DNA of 64,000 bases from Kerstersia similis (GTDB lineage: Bacteria; Pseudomonadota; Gammaproteobacteria; Burkholderiales; Burkholderiaceae_B). The first letter of the stretch is position 1. Every line of letters begins with the position of its first letter. Positions 34,394-44,325 of the stretch are shown piece by piece. The stretch covers positions 93,032-157,031 of the forward strand of contig NZ_CBCSIQ010000005.1 in the NCBI RefSeq assembly GCF_965139615.1. Direction: 5' to 3'. The position numbers were made by a program, and so were the translations under genes. The notes below the pieces were generated by a model, which ran no database searches, had not been told where the DNA came from, and saw only the letters and a program-made list of their open reading frames with translations.

Positions 34394-35878
34394 TCAGAAT
34401 GCCAGCGAAGCGCGGATCGCGTCCACCGACAACTGGATGATGCCGTTTTCCTGGATACCCAGCAGCAGGAGCAGCGCGGCGTTGATTGCCATGACTGCAC
34501 GCGGCAGACAGCCGGCCTTGATCGTCGGCGCATCGGCTTCCGGCTCGTCGAAGTAAACCACCTTGACGACACGGATGTAGTAGAACGCGCCGATCAACGA
34601 GAACAGCACGGCGACGACTGCCAGCCACAGATGGCCAGCCTGCACCACGGCTTGCAGCACCGCCAGCTTGGCGTAGAAGCCCACCAGCGGCGGAATGCCG
34701 GCCAGCGAGAACATCAGCAGCAGCAGAACCAGCGCGTACAGCGGGCTGCGCTTGTTCAGGCCCTTCAGATCACTGATGTTGTCGCACTCGAAACCTTCAC
34801 GCGACATCAGCATGACCACACCGAAGCCGCCCAGCGTCGTCAGCACATACACCAGCATGTAGAACAGCGAAGCACCATAGGCCGTCCCGGCTGCGCCAGG
34901 GTTGCCTTCCACGACGCCCGACAGCAGGCCCAGGATGACAAAGCCCATGTGCGAGATGCTCGAGTAGGCCAGCATGCGCTTGAAGCTGGTCTGCATGATC
35001 GCGGTCAGGTTACCGATGGCCAGCGACAAGACGGCCATGATCATGAGCATGCTCTGCCAGTCAGCAGCCAGCGTATGCAGGCCTTCGACCAGCAGGCGCA
35101 GCGTCACGGCAAAGGCGGCCAGCTTGGGCGCAGCACCCAGCAGCAGCGTCGAAGACGTCGGCGAACCTTGGTAAACATCGGGCACCCACATGTGGAACGG
35201 CACCACACCCAGTTTGAAGGCCAGGCCGGCCACCACGAATACCACGCCGAACACCAGCGCCATGTGCTGGAAGTCGCCACCACGCAGCACAGCTGCGATT
35301 TCGCCCAGATCCAGCTTGCCGGTCGCGCCATAGACCATGGACATACCGTACAGCAGGAAACCGGAAGCCAGGGCACCCAGCACGAAGTACTTCATCGCGG
35401 CTTCGGTCGCCACGACATGATCACGACGCAGGGCGATGAGCGCGTAGAGCGCCAGCGACATCAGTTCCAGGCCCAGGTACATGGACATCATGTTACCGGC
35501 CGAGATCATGACCATCTGACCCAGCAGGGCGAACAGCGACAGCACGTAGATTTCGCCGCCGCGGCTCATCATGTCACGGGCCTGCGCGTAGGCACGGCCG
35601 TAGATCAGGCTGACCGCCACCGCGATATAGGAAGCGACTTTGAGCAGATGCGCCAGCGGATCCACCACGAACATGCCGGAGAACGTGGAACCGCGCAGGC
35701 CATCAGACCACTGCACCAGCGTGACCACCGTCAGCACCAGCAGCAGCACCAGACTAAGGGTGTGCGTCATGCGGCGCAGGGGATCATTGCGGACGGCGTC
35801 CAGCAACAGGATCGCCATGCCGCCTATCAGCAGGATGATCTCCGGCAGCGCAAGGGTAAAGTTGAACGAAGATTGCAT
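34394..35878 (-). CDS. nuoN: NADH-quinone oxidoreductase subunit N
   Basis: 494-residue antiporter-like proton-pumping subunit of complex I with about 14 membrane helices. The core DVYQGSPTSSTLLLGAAPKLAAFAVTLRL contains the conserved functional lysine region, and YSSISHMGFVILGLLSG is the discontinuous-helix segment. It is the last gene of the nuo operon, 12 bases after nuoM, and ends before a bidirectional terminator. Confidence 0.96.
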   Translation of the reverse strand: MQSSFNFTLALPEIILLIGGMAILLLDAVRNDPLRRMTHTLSLVLLLVLTVVTLVQWSDGLRGSTFSGMFVVDPLAHLLKVASYIAVAVSLIYGRAYAQARDMMSRGGEIYVLSLFALLGQMVMISAGNMMSMYLGLELMSLALYALIALRRDHVVATEAAMKYFVLGALASGFLLYGMSMVYGATGKLDLGEIAAVLRGGDFQHMALVFGVVFVVAGLAFKLGVVPFHMWVPDVYQGSPTSSTLLLGAAPKLAAFAVTLRLLVEGLHTLAADWQSMLMIMAVLSLAIGNLTAIMQTSFKRMLAYSSISHMGFVILGLLSGVVEGNPGAAGTAYGASLFYMLVYVLTTLGGFGVVMLMSREGFECDNISDLKGLNKRSPLYALVLLLLMFSLAGIPPLVGFYAKLAVLQAVVQAGHLWLAVVAVLFSLIGAFYYIRVVKVVYFDEPEADAPTIKAGCLPRAVMAINAALLLLLGIQENGIIQLSVDAIRASLAF

Positions 35879-35890
35879 GATGGTCCAGCC

Positions 35891-37390
35891 TTACAGTTTC
35901 GAGATGGCAACGTGCTGCAGCAGCGCATCGACCGAGACGTGGATGAGATCGACAAAGGGCTTCGGATAGATACCCATGAACAGCACTGCGATAGCCAGAA
36001 TGCCCAGCATCAGGAATTCGCGGCCGCACAGGTCTTTCAGGTTGCGCACGTTGTCATTGGCGACATCGCCCAACACCACGCGCTTGGTCATCCACAGCGA
36101 ATAGGCTGCGCCCAGGATCAGGGCCGTGGCAGTCAGCAGGCCGATCCAGAAGTTGTACTCAACCGCGCCCATGATGACCATGAACTCGCCAACGAAACCG
36201 CTGGTGGCCGGCAGGCCGCTGTTGGCCATCGAAAACAGGATGAAGAAGGTGGCGAACTTCGGCATGGTGTTGACCACGCCGCCGTAAGCGGAGATTTCAC
36301 GGCTGTGCACGCGGTCGTACAGCACCCCGATACAGAGGAACATGGCGCCCGACACAAAGCCGTGCGAGATCATCTGAACGATGGCGCCTTCCATGCCGGC
36401 GGTATTGAAGATGAAGAAGCCCAGCGTCACGAAACCCATGTGGGCCACGGACGAGTAAGCCACCAGTTTCTTCATGTCCGCCTGGATGATTGCCACCAGA
36501 CCGATATAGATCACCGCCACCAGAGACAGCGTGATCATCAGCCAGGACAGCTCATGCGCGGCATCCGGCGCGATGGGCAGCGAGAAGCGCAGGAAACCGT
36601 AGGCACCCAGCTTCAGCATGATCGCGGCCAGCACCACGGAACCGCCGGTAGGCGCTTCCACGTGGGCGTCCGGCAGCCAGGTGTGCACCGGCCACATCGG
36701 CACCTTGACCGCGAAGGCCGCCAGCAGCGCCAGGAAGATCAGGATCTGCGGGGTCATGCCCAGCGGCTGCTGCTGCCAGGTGGCAATGTCGAAGGTGCCC
36801 GTGACATTCCACAGGTAGATGAATGCCACCAGCGTGAGCAGCGAGCCCATCAGGGTGTAGAGGAAGAACTTGAATGCTGCGTACACCCGGTTCGGACCGC
36901 CCCAGACACCGACGATGATGTACATCGGGATCAGCGTGGCTTCGAAGAAGATGTAGAACAGCAGGCCGTCAAGCGCAGCGAAGACGCCGATCATCAGGCC
37001 GGAGAGGATCAGGAACGCCGCCATGTACTGCGCGACGCGCTTGGTGATCACTTCCCAGCCCGCCACCACCACGATGATGGTGATGAAGGCGGTCAGCAGG
37101 ACAAACCAGACCGAGATGCCATCGACACCCAGGTGATAGTTCACGCCCAATGCTTCGATCCAGCTCGACTTCTCGACGAACTGCATGTCCGCCGTGGTCG
37201 CGTCAAAGCGCGTATAGAGCGGAATGGTGACCAGGAAGCTGACGATGGCGCCAAGCAGCGACAGCCAGCGAGTACGGCCAGGCGCGGAGTCGCGTCCGAG
37301 CGCCAGGACCAGCACGCCGAACACGATGGGCGTGAAGATCGCCCATGTCAGCCAGGGGAATGTTGTAGATACCATGTCGCTAGCCATCAT
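35891..37390 (-). CDS. nuoM: NADH-quinone oxidoreductase subunit M
   Basis: 499-residue antiporter-like subunit, about 14 helices. It has the conserved glutamate region in WEVITKRVAQYMAAFLI (helix 5), TWLPDAHVEAPTGGSVVLAAIMLKLGAYG and YSSVAHMGFVTLG. The ATG at 37390 overlaps the nuoL stop (ATGA); ATG codons at 37387 and 37375 are alternatives. Contributes to proton translocation in the membrane arm. Confidence 0.96.
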   Translation of the reverse strand: MMASDMVSTTFPWLTWAIFTPIVFGVLVLALGRDSAPGRTRWLSLLGAIVSFLVTIPLYTRFDATTADMQFVEKSSWIEALGVNYHLGVDGISVWFVLLTAFITIIVVVAGWEVITKRVAQYMAAFLILSGLMIGVFAALDGLLFYIFFEATLIPMYIIVGVWGGPNRVYAAFKFFLYTLMGSLLTLVAFIYLWNVTGTFDIATWQQQPLGMTPQILIFLALLAAFAVKVPMWPVHTWLPDAHVEAPTGGSVVLAAIMLKLGAYGFLRFSLPIAPDAAHELSWLMITLSLVAVIYIGLVAIIQADMKKLVAYSSVAHMGFVTLGFFIFNTAGMEGAIVQMISHGFVSGAMFLCIGVLYDRVHSREISAYGGVVNTMPKFATFFILFSMANSGLPATSGFVGEFMVIMGAVEYNFWIGLLTATALILGAAYSLWMTKRVVLGDVANDNVRNLKDLCGREFLMLGILAIAVLFMGIYPKPFVDLIHVSVDALLQHVAISKL

Positions 37391-39408
37391 TTGTAAATCA
37401 GCACGTAGAAGGTCACCAGAACCATCACACCGATGATCATGGCAAACGCATAGTGGTAGATGTAGCCGGTCTGTACCTTGCGGCTGACAGCGGCGATCCA
37501 GCCCACCACGCGGGCGCTGCCATTGACCAGCAGGCCGTCGATCAGGCCGCGGTCACCGTAGCGCCACAGGCCGCGGCCCAGCGCACGGGCGCCACGGGCA
37601 ATGACCTGCTCGTTGAACCAATCGACGTAGTACTTGTTTTCCAGGATGCGCAGCAGCCAACCCATGCGGGCTTCGATGGCGGCAGGCACCTTGGGGTTGA
37701 TCAGGTAGCAGTACCAGGCAATGACGGCACCCGCCACGACCAGCCAGAACGGCAGTGTCTGGAAGGCATGCAGGCCATAGGCAACCCAGCCGTGCCAGGT
37801 GGAAGCGATATCGGCCATGGCCGGGTGTTGCGGCAGAACCGTGATGACACCGTCGAAGAACGAACCGAACAGCATGGGTTCCACCACCAGCGCGCCGATG
37901 ATGACCGACGGAATGGCCAGCAGGATCAGCGGCAGCGTGACTACCCAGGGCGACTCATGCGGCTTGCCGCCGTGATGGCCGTGATCATCATGGCCATGGT
38001 CGTCGTGACCGTGGCCGTGGGCGTCATGGCCGTGCTCGGGGAAACGCTCCTTGCCGTGGAAGACCAGGAAATAGACGCGGAACGAGTACAGCGAGGTGAC
38101 GAACACGCCGATCAACACCGACCAATAGGCAAAGTCTGCGCCCCAGACGTTGGCGGCATGCGCGGCTTCGATCAGGTTTTCCTTGGAATAGAAACCCGAG
38201 AAGAACGGCGTACCGACCAGCGCCAGCGTACCGATCAGGAAGGTGATCCAGGTGATCGGCATGTACTTGCGCAGGCCACCCATGTTGCGGATGTCCTGGT
38301 CATGGTGCATGCCGATGATGACGGAACCGGCGCCCAGGAACAGCATGGCCTTGAAGAAGGCGTGCGTCAGCAGGTGCAGCACGGCCACCGAGTAGGCCGA
38401 AGCGCCCAGCGCCACCGTCATGTAACCCAGCTGCGACAGCGTGGAATAGGCCACGACGCGCTTGATGTCGTTCTGGATGATGCCCAGGATACCGAGGAAC
38501 AGTGCACCGATGCCGCCCACCACGATCATCAGCGAAAGCGCCGTATCCGACAACTCGAACAGCGGCGAGAAACGCGACACCATGAAGATACCGGCGGTCA
38601 CCATGGTGGCCGCGTGAATGAGCGCGGAAATCGGGGTCGGGCCTTCCATCGAGTCAGGCAGCCAGGCGTGCAGCGGCACCTGCGCCGATTTACCCATGGC
38701 GCCGATGAACAGACAGATACATGCCACCGTCAGCAGCTGCCAGTCCGTGCCCGGCAGTTGCAGCGCGTCCAGCTTGTCAGCCTGGGCGAAGACTTCGCCG
38801 TAGTGCATGGTGCCGGTGTAGGCAAACAGCAGGCCGATGCCGAGCACGAAACCGAAGTCGCCGACGCGGTTGATCAGGAACGCCTTCATGTTGGCGAAGA
38901 TCGCCGTCGGACGCGTGTACCAGAAACCGATCAGCAGGTAGGACACCAGGCCCACCGCTTCCCAGCCGAAGAACAGCTGAACCATGTTGTTGGACATGAC
39001 CAGCATCAGCATCGAGAAGGTAAACAGCGAGATATACGAGAAGAAACGCTGGTAGCCTGGATCATCGGACATGTAGCCGATGGTGTAGATGTGCACCATC
39101 AGCGACACCGAGGTCACAACGACCATCATCATGGCCGACAGCGAGTCGATCAGGAAGCCGATCTCCAGCTTGGTGGTGCCGATCAGCGTCCAGGTATAGA
39201 CCGTGCCGTCGAAGGTGTGGCCGTTGAGCACATCACGCAGCACGAACACCGAGCCGATGGCGGAAATCGCCACGCACAGGATCGTAATGCAATGCGCCGC
39301 CCGGCGCCCGATCGGACGGCCCAGGAAACCGGTGCCGAACAGGCCGGACAATATGGCGCCGACCAGCGGAGCCAGTGCGATAAGCAGATAAAAATTGGTT
39401 TCAGACAT
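37387..39408 (-). CDS. nuoL: NADH-quinone oxidoreductase subunit L
   Basis: 673 residues from ATG 39408 (an upstream ATG at 39423 would add 5). Distal proton-pump subunit with the long lateral helix at its C-terminus. Key segments are DSMEGPTPISALIHAATMVTAG and YSTLSQLGYM. A His/Asp/Gly-rich loop of about 27 residues (about 455-482, repeated HGHDDHG units) sits in a cytoplasmic-side loop after the YFLVFHG segment. Such loops occur in other betaproteobacterial NuoL proteins, and their function is unknown. Confidence 0.95.
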   Translation of the reverse strand: MSETNFYLLIALAPLVGAILSGLFGTGFLGRPIGRRAAHCITILCVAISAIGSVFVLRDVLNGHTFDGTVYTWTLIGTTKLEIGFLIDSLSAMMMVVVTSVSLMVHIYTIGYMSDDPGYQRFFSYISLFTFSMLMLVMSNNMVQLFFGWEAVGLVSYLLIGFWYTRPTAIFANMKAFLINRVGDFGFVLGIGLLFAYTGTMHYGEVFAQADKLDALQLPGTDWQLLTVACICLFIGAMGKSAQVPLHAWLPDSMEGPTPISALIHAATMVTAGIFMVSRFSPLFELSDTALSLMIVVGGIGALFLGILGIIQNDIKRVVAYSTLSQLGYMTVALGASAYSVAVLHLLTHAFFKAMLFLGAGSVIIGMHHDQDIRNMGGLRKYMPITWITFLIGTLALVGTPFFSGFYSKENLIEAAHAANVWGADFAYWSVLIGVFVTSLYSFRVYFLVFHGKERFPEHGHDAHGHGHDDHGHDDHGHHGGKPHESPWVVTLPLILLAIPSVIIGALVVEPMLFGSFFDGVITVLPQHPAMADIASTWHGWVAYGLHAFQTLPFWLVVAGAVIAWYCYLINPKVPAAIEARMGWLLRILENKYYVDWFNEQVIARGARALGRGLWRYGDRGLIDGLLVNGSARVVGWIAAVSRKVQTGYIYHYAFAMIIGVMVLVTFYVLIYK

Positions 39409-39422
39409 GATTCCGGGCCCCA

Positions 39423-39731
39423 TCAGCCTTTCAGGCGATCAAGATCGTCAACGTTGATCGTGTTCAGGTTACGGAACAGCAACACCAGGATCGCCAGACC
39501 AATGGCGGCTTCGGCAGCCGCCACCGTAAGAATGAAGAACACGAAGACCTGACCTGCCGCATCGCCCATCCAGGAAGAGAAGGCGACGAAGTTCATGTTC
39601 ACGGCAAGCAGCATCAGCTCCATGGACATCAACAGGATGATGAGATTGCGCCGGTTCAGGAACATCCCGAAAACGCCGATGGCGAAGAGGATGGCCCCCA
39701 GCACCAGGTAGTGCGCCAGAGTGAGTGTCAT
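39423..39731 (-). CDS. nuoK: NADH-quinone oxidoreductase subunit K
   Basis: 102 residues, three membrane helices (MrpC-like). The conserved glutamates E37 in LLMSMELMLLAVNMNF and the downstream one in AAAEAAIGLAILV lie in the membrane and belong to the proton path. Starts in an ATGA overlap with nuoJ and ends in a TGATG overlap with the possible long start of nuoL. Confidence 0.96.
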   Translation of the reverse strand: MTLTLAHYLVLGAILFAIGVFGMFLNRRNLIILLMSMELMLLAVNMNFVAFSSWMGDAAGQVFVFFILTVAAAEAAIGLAILVLLFRNLNTINVDDLDRLKG

Positions 39732-40372
39732 TGCTTTTCTCCTTCGCCGGCCGCATCGGCTGCCGGTGCCGCCGGCGCCACATCGCGCTGGGGCTTGACG
39801 TTGACGATACGGAAGCGATCCTTGGCCTTGACCTTCACGGCGCCGGACGGATCGTTGTAGCGCACGTCGGTACGGCGGCGCAGCGTCAGCGCGATGGCGC
39901 TGATCATACCGACCAGCAGCAGCACGGCGCCCACTTCCACGCCAAAGACATACTTGGTGTACATCAGCTCACCCAGCGCGCGGGTGTTGTTGTAATCACC
40001 CGGCTGCACCGGCAGTTCGCCGACACCGCCCCAGGTCGCCCACAGCACGAAAGCCATTTCGAGCACCATGATCAGGCCGACGACACCACCGATGAACATG
40101 TAGTTGCGCGCACCGGCACGCAGCATGTCCAGCTTGATATCGAGCATCATCACGACGAACAGGAACAGCACCATGACGGCGCCTACATACACCACGACCA
40201 GCAACAGGCCGAGGAATTCGGCGCCGATCAGCACCCACAGCATGGCGGCATTGAAGAACGCCAGGATCAGGTGCAGCACGGCGGTCACCGGGCTGCTTGC
40301 GGTAATCACGCGCACAGCCGCGATCACCAGCACGGCGGCGACGACATAAAAGAGAATGGTAGAGAAGATCAT
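39728..40372 (-). CDS. nuoJ: NADH-quinone oxidoreductase subunit J
   Basis: 214 residues with five membrane helices; the third carries the conserved GAEFLGLLLVVVYVGAVMVLFLF segment whose helix twist gates proton transfer. The C-terminal 45 residues are charged and Ala-rich (DVAPAAPAADAAGEGEKQ), longer than in E. coli. ATG 40372 lies 18 bases after nuoI. Confidence 0.95.
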   Translation of the reverse strand: MIFSTILFYVVAAVLVIAAVRVITASSPVTAVLHLILAFFNAAMLWVLIGAEFLGLLLVVVYVGAVMVLFLFVVMMLDIKLDMLRAGARNYMFIGGVVGLIMVLEMAFVLWATWGGVGELPVQPGDYNNTRALGELMYTKYVFGVEVGAVLLLVGMISAIALTLRRRTDVRYNDPSGAVKVKAKDRFRIVNVKPQRDVAPAAPAADAAGEGEKQ

Positions 40373-40390
40373 GAGCCAGCTACCCCGTTA

Positions 40391-40879
40391 TCAACGATAG
40401 GGCGCGTCGGCCGCGCGCCGTTTGGCGATTTCATTTTCGTAGCGGTCGCCCACGGCCAGCAGCATGTCCTTGGTGAAGTACAGATCGCCACGCTTTTCCC
40501 CATGGTATTCATGGATGTGCGTTTCGACGATGGAGTCCACCGGGCAGCTCTCTTCGCAGAAGCCACAGAAAATGCATTTGGTCAGGTCGATGTCGTAACG
40601 CGTGGTACGGCGGGTGCCGTCGTCGCGTTCGCCCGATTCGATCGTGATCGCCATGGCCGGACAGACCGCTTCGCACAGCTTGCAGGCGATGCAGCGCTCT
40701 TCCCCATTGGGGTAGCGGCGCAAGGCGTGCAGGCCACGGAAACGCGGCGAAGCCGGCGTTTTCTCAAACGGGTAGCGCAATGTGATCTTGCGCCGGAAAA
40801 AATACCTGCCGGTCAGGCGCATGCCCTTGAGCAGTTCCGACAGCATCAGGCTGCCGAGAAAATCCTTGATCGCTTCCAT
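40391..40879 (-). CDS. nuoI: NADH-quinone oxidoreductase subunit I
   Basis: 162 residues from ATG 40879. TYKY-type ferredoxin carrying clusters N6a and N6b: C63/C66/C69/C73 (CIACKLCEAVCP) and C102/C105/C108/C112 (CIFCGFCEESCP). It passes electrons to NuoB. The upstream in-frame start at 40960 would read through the end of nuoH and is rejected. Confidence 0.97.
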   Translation of the reverse strand: MEAIKDFLGSLMLSELLKGMRLTGRYFFRRKITLRYPFEKTPASPRFRGLHALRRYPNGEERCIACKLCEAVCPAMAITIESGERDDGTRRTTRYDIDLTKCIFCGFCEESCPVDSIVETHIHEYHGEKRGDLYFTKDMLLAVGDRYENEIAKRRAADAPYR

Positions 40880-40901
40880 ATCTTGCCTCTGCTCGTCCGC
40901 T

Positions 40902-41975
40902 TCAGTTCCAGATATTCCAGGGGGTCTGCATCCAGATCGCCACCACCACCAGCCACACACCGGTCAGGGGGATGAAAATCTTCCAGCCCAGACGCATGAT
41001 GTGGTCATAGCGGTAACGCGGGAACGACGCACGGAACCAGATGAAAAGGGACACTACAACGAAAGTCTTCAAAGCCAGCCAGAGCCAGCCCGGCACCCAG
41101 GTCAACGGCGCGATATCCAGCGGCGAAGACCAGCCGCCCAGGAACATGATCGACGCCATCGCCGACAGGAAGATCATGTTGGCGTATTCACCCAGGAAGA
41201 ACAGCGCGAAGGCCATGCCCGAGTACTCGACCATGTGGCCGGCCACGATTTCCGATTCGCCTTCCACCACATCGAACGGGTGGCGGTTGGTTTCAGCCAC
41301 CATACAGATGATGTAGATGACGAACAGCGGCAGCAGCGGCAACCAGTTCCAGGACAGGAAAGTCAGGCCCATGTCGGCAAACGTGCCGCGCAGCTGCACA
41401 TTGACGATCTCGGACATGTTCATGCTGCCGGACACCAGCACCACGACCAGCAGCACGAAGCTGATGGCCAGCTCGTAGGACAGCATCTGCGCCGAAGCCC
41501 GCATGGCAGCCAGCAAGGCGTACTTGGAGTTGGACGCCCAGCCGGCAACGATCACGCCATACACCCCCAGCGAGGTAATGGCCATCACGTACAGCAGGCC
41601 TGCATTCACATCGGCCAGCACAACTTCCGGGCCGAAGGGAACCACGGCCCAGGCAGCCAGTGCCGGCATCAGCACCACTACCGGAGCGATGATGAACAGC
41701 ACCTTGTTGGCCTGGCTGGGAACCACGACTTCCTTGGTCAGCAGCTTGAACACATCGGCGAACGGCTGCAGCAAACCACGCGGACCGACGCGGTTCGGGC
41801 CGCGGCGCACGTGCATGAAGCCGATCATCTTGCGTTCCCAGTACGTCAGGAACGCCACACAGATAATGATGGGCAGCGAGATCACGAGAATCTTGATCAC
41901 CGTCCACACCACCAGCCAGCCGGTCGGGCCCAGCAGAGCCTCACCGTGGCTATTGATCACATCGAGCCAGCTCAT
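40902..41975 (-). CDS. nuoH: NADH-quinone oxidoreductase subunit H
   Basis: 357 residues, eight or more membrane helices; lines the quinone-binding channel. ERKMIGFMHVRRGPNRVGPRGLLQPFADVFKLLTKE is conserved over residues about 52-87, as is the acidic loop AETNRHPFDVVEGESEIVAG. ATG 41975 is 1 base after the nuoG stop and follows GGAG within nuoG. A longer frame to 42080 is nuoG shadow. Confidence 0.96.
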   Translation of the reverse strand: MSWLDVINSHGEALLGPTGWLVVWTVIKILVISLPIIICVAFLTYWERKMIGFMHVRRGPNRVGPRGLLQPFADVFKLLTKEVVVPSQANKVLFIIAPVVVLMPALAAWAVVPFGPEVVLADVNAGLLYVMAITSLGVYGVIVAGWASNSKYALLAAMRASAQMLSYELAISFVLLVVVLVSGSMNMSEIVNVQLRGTFADMGLTFLSWNWLPLLPLFVIYIICMVAETNRHPFDVVEGESEIVAGHMVEYSGMAFALFFLGEYANMIFLSAMASIMFLGGWSSPLDIAPLTWVPGWLWLALKTFVVVSLFIWFRASFPRYRYDHIMRLGWKIFIPLTGVWLVVVAIWMQTPWNIWN

Positions 41976-41976
41976 G

Positions 41977-44310
41977 TCAGACACGCTCCACCGAAATTGC
42001 ACCGAAGGCGCTGCCCAGCGCCGCAGTCTGTTCGAAACCGGCAGCGACGCGCACGGCGCCATCAGCCACCTTGTCATCACGCGCAGCCGTCAGTTCCGCT
42101 TCGCCCTGAGTCGAGCGCACACGAACCTTGACACCCTCTTCCAGGCCCAGGCGTTCCAGCGTGGCGGCATTCATGCGAGCCTTGGGCGCGCGTGAAGCGG
42201 CTGCTTCCTGCAACGATTCGGCACGACGCACAATGGCGTCGGTACGGAAGATGGGCAGATCCGCCAGGCGCTCCAGCGAACCTTCGGCACGTGCCGCAGG
42301 CAGACCGGGCTCGGCCTTGACGCGATTGGACAGACGGGCGGGAATGTCGCCAGCCAGTGCCGTATCACGCACGGATTCAGAGGTTTCGTCATCGAAACCA
42401 GCCAACTTGAGCACATTACCCAAGACACGCAGCACCTTCCAGGCCGGACGGGCCTGGCCCAAGGGCGCAGTCGTGCCCTTGAAGCTTTGCGCCAGACCGG
42501 CCGCGTTGACGTAAGTACCGGAGGTTTCGGTGAACGGCGCCACCGGCAGCATGATGTCGGCCCAGCTCTCGGCAGCGCTGCGATAGGACGTCAGCGCCAC
42601 GGTGAACTGCGAACCGCGCAGCGCGCTCAGTGCCTGCGGCGCGTTATCGCTATCGAGCTGGGGCTCGGCATGCAGCACCACATAGGCACGCATCGGTTCG
42701 GCCAGCATGGCTGCGGCATTCTTGCCGCCAGAGCCCGGCACGGCGCCGGCCAGATAGCCGCCCACCGTATTGCCGCCAGCCGTCAAATGGCCCAAGGTGG
42801 CGCCAGTGCTATCCGCAATCCATTGCGCATTGGCAGCCAGCAGCTTGGCATCCGGCGAATTCACCGCCAGGTTGCCCAGCAGCACGGCGCCCTGTTGCGA
42901 ACCGGCCAGCAGCGCTGCGATGGCCTGTGCGGCCTGCCCTGCCTGAACGCCCGCGAAGGCGGCAGGAGCCTGGGTTTCCTTGGTGGCAGCCAGCGCCACG
43001 GCAATTTCAGCCAGGGCGCGCGGCAACTCGGAAGGCGCCACGGTAATGCGGGCCGCCACCGGCAGCAGAGGATCGTCCGCCGCACTGTCAACCAGAATAA
43101 CCTTGGTGCCGCGCTTGGCTGCCTGACGCAGACGCTGCGCAAACAAGGGGTGATCCTTGCGCAGGAACGAGCCTACGACCAGGACGACATCGCGGTTATC
43201 CAGGTCGGTGATGGGCATGCCCAGCCAGGGGGTTCCTTCCAGGGCGGCATCAAGACCGGCATCGGTCTGGCGCAGGCGGAAATCAATATTTTCGGAGCCC
43301 AGCGCACGTCCCAGACGGGCCAGCAGCGCATATTCCTCGACGGTCGCATTTTCCGACGCCAGGAAGCCGATATCGTTGCCACCATGGCTTTCGCGCACGC
43401 GGCCCAGGCCTTCGGCCACGGCTTCCAGGGCTTCCGCCCAGGAAATCTCGCGCCAGCGGCCATCACAGCTCTTAAGCATCGGCACCGTCAGACGGTCTTC
43501 GACGTTCAGGCCTTCGTAGGAGAAGCGGTCACGGTCGCTGATCCAGCATTCGTTGACGGCATCATTCTCGAAGGGAACGACGCGCAGCACCTTGTTATCC
43601 TTGACCTGAACCACCAGGTTCGCGCCCACGCTGTCGTGCGGGCTGACGGCGCGGCGGCGCGCCAGTTCCCAGGTACGGGCCTGGTAGCGGAACGGCTTGG
43701 AGGTCAAGGCACCGACGGGACAGAGGTCGATCATGTTGCCCGACAGCTCGGATTCGATCGAACGCCCCACGAACGTGGTGATTTCGGAGTGCTCGCCGCG
43801 CTTGATCATGCCCAGCTCCATGACGCCGGCGATTTCCTGGCCGAAACGTACGCAGCGGGTGCAATGGATGCAGCGGCTCATTTCCTCGGCCGACACCAGC
43901 GGGCCGAGATCCTTGTGGAATACGACACGTTTCTCTTCGTTGTAGCGCGAAGAAGAACCGCCGTAGCCTACCGCCAGATCCTGCAGCTGGCATTCGCCAC
44001 CCTGGTCGCAAATGGGGCAATCCAGCGGGTGATTGATCAGCAGGAACTCCATCACGCTCTTCTGAGCCGCGACAGCACGCTCCGAACTGGTATGCACCAC
44101 CATGCCGTTGGTGGCAGGCGTCGCGCAGGCCGGCAAAGCCTTGGGCGCCTTTTCCACTTCGACCAGACACATACGGCAGTTGGCCGCGATGGACAGTTTC
44201 TTGTGATAGCAGAAATGCGGAACGTACACGCCCAGCTTGTGGGCAGCGTGCATCACCATGCTGCCTTCCGGCACCTCGACGACCCGGCCGTCTATGGTCA
44301 ATTCAACCAT
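41977..44310 (-). CDS. nuoG: NADH-quinone oxidoreductase subunit G
   Basis: 777 residues. N-terminal 2Fe-2S (HFCYHKKLSIAANCRMC ... ACATP), the His-ligated 4Fe-4S (HPLDCPICDQGGECQLQD) and the 4Fe-4S N4 (CIHCTRCVRFG) are present. A molybdopterin-oxidoreductase-like domain without cofactor follows from about residue 220. The middle (about 440-560) is Ala-rich and variable. Peripheral-arm electron conduit from NuoE/F to NuoI. Confidence 0.96.
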   Translation of the reverse strand: MVELTIDGRVVEVPEGSMVMHAAHKLGVYVPHFCYHKKLSIAANCRMCLVEVEKAPKALPACATPATNGMVVHTSSERAVAAQKSVMEFLLINHPLDCPICDQGGECQLQDLAVGYGGSSSRYNEEKRVVFHKDLGPLVSAEEMSRCIHCTRCVRFGQEIAGVMELGMIKRGEHSEITTFVGRSIESELSGNMIDLCPVGALTSKPFRYQARTWELARRRAVSPHDSVGANLVVQVKDNKVLRVVPFENDAVNECWISDRDRFSYEGLNVEDRLTVPMLKSCDGRWREISWAEALEAVAEGLGRVRESHGGNDIGFLASENATVEEYALLARLGRALGSENIDFRLRQTDAGLDAALEGTPWLGMPITDLDNRDVVLVVGSFLRKDHPLFAQRLRQAAKRGTKVILVDSAADDPLLPVAARITVAPSELPRALAEIAVALAATKETQAPAAFAGVQAGQAAQAIAALLAGSQQGAVLLGNLAVNSPDAKLLAANAQWIADSTGATLGHLTAGGNTVGGYLAGAVPGSGGKNAAAMLAEPMRAYVVLHAEPQLDSDNAPQALSALRGSQFTVALTSYRSAAESWADIMLPVAPFTETSGTYVNAAGLAQSFKGTTAPLGQARPAWKVLRVLGNVLKLAGFDDETSESVRDTALAGDIPARLSNRVKAEPGLPAARAEGSLERLADLPIFRTDAIVRRAESLQEAAASRAPKARMNAATLERLGLEEGVKVRVRSTQGEAELTAARDDKVADGAVRVAAGFEQTAALGSAFGAISVERV

Positions 44311-44325
44311 TTTGAATCCTCTGTC

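Noticed and set aside
34631..39552. Long plus-strand frames opposite nuoN, nuoM and nuoL
   Set aside because: Shadows of membrane-protein genes, translated as implausible His/Gln/Asp-rich chains.
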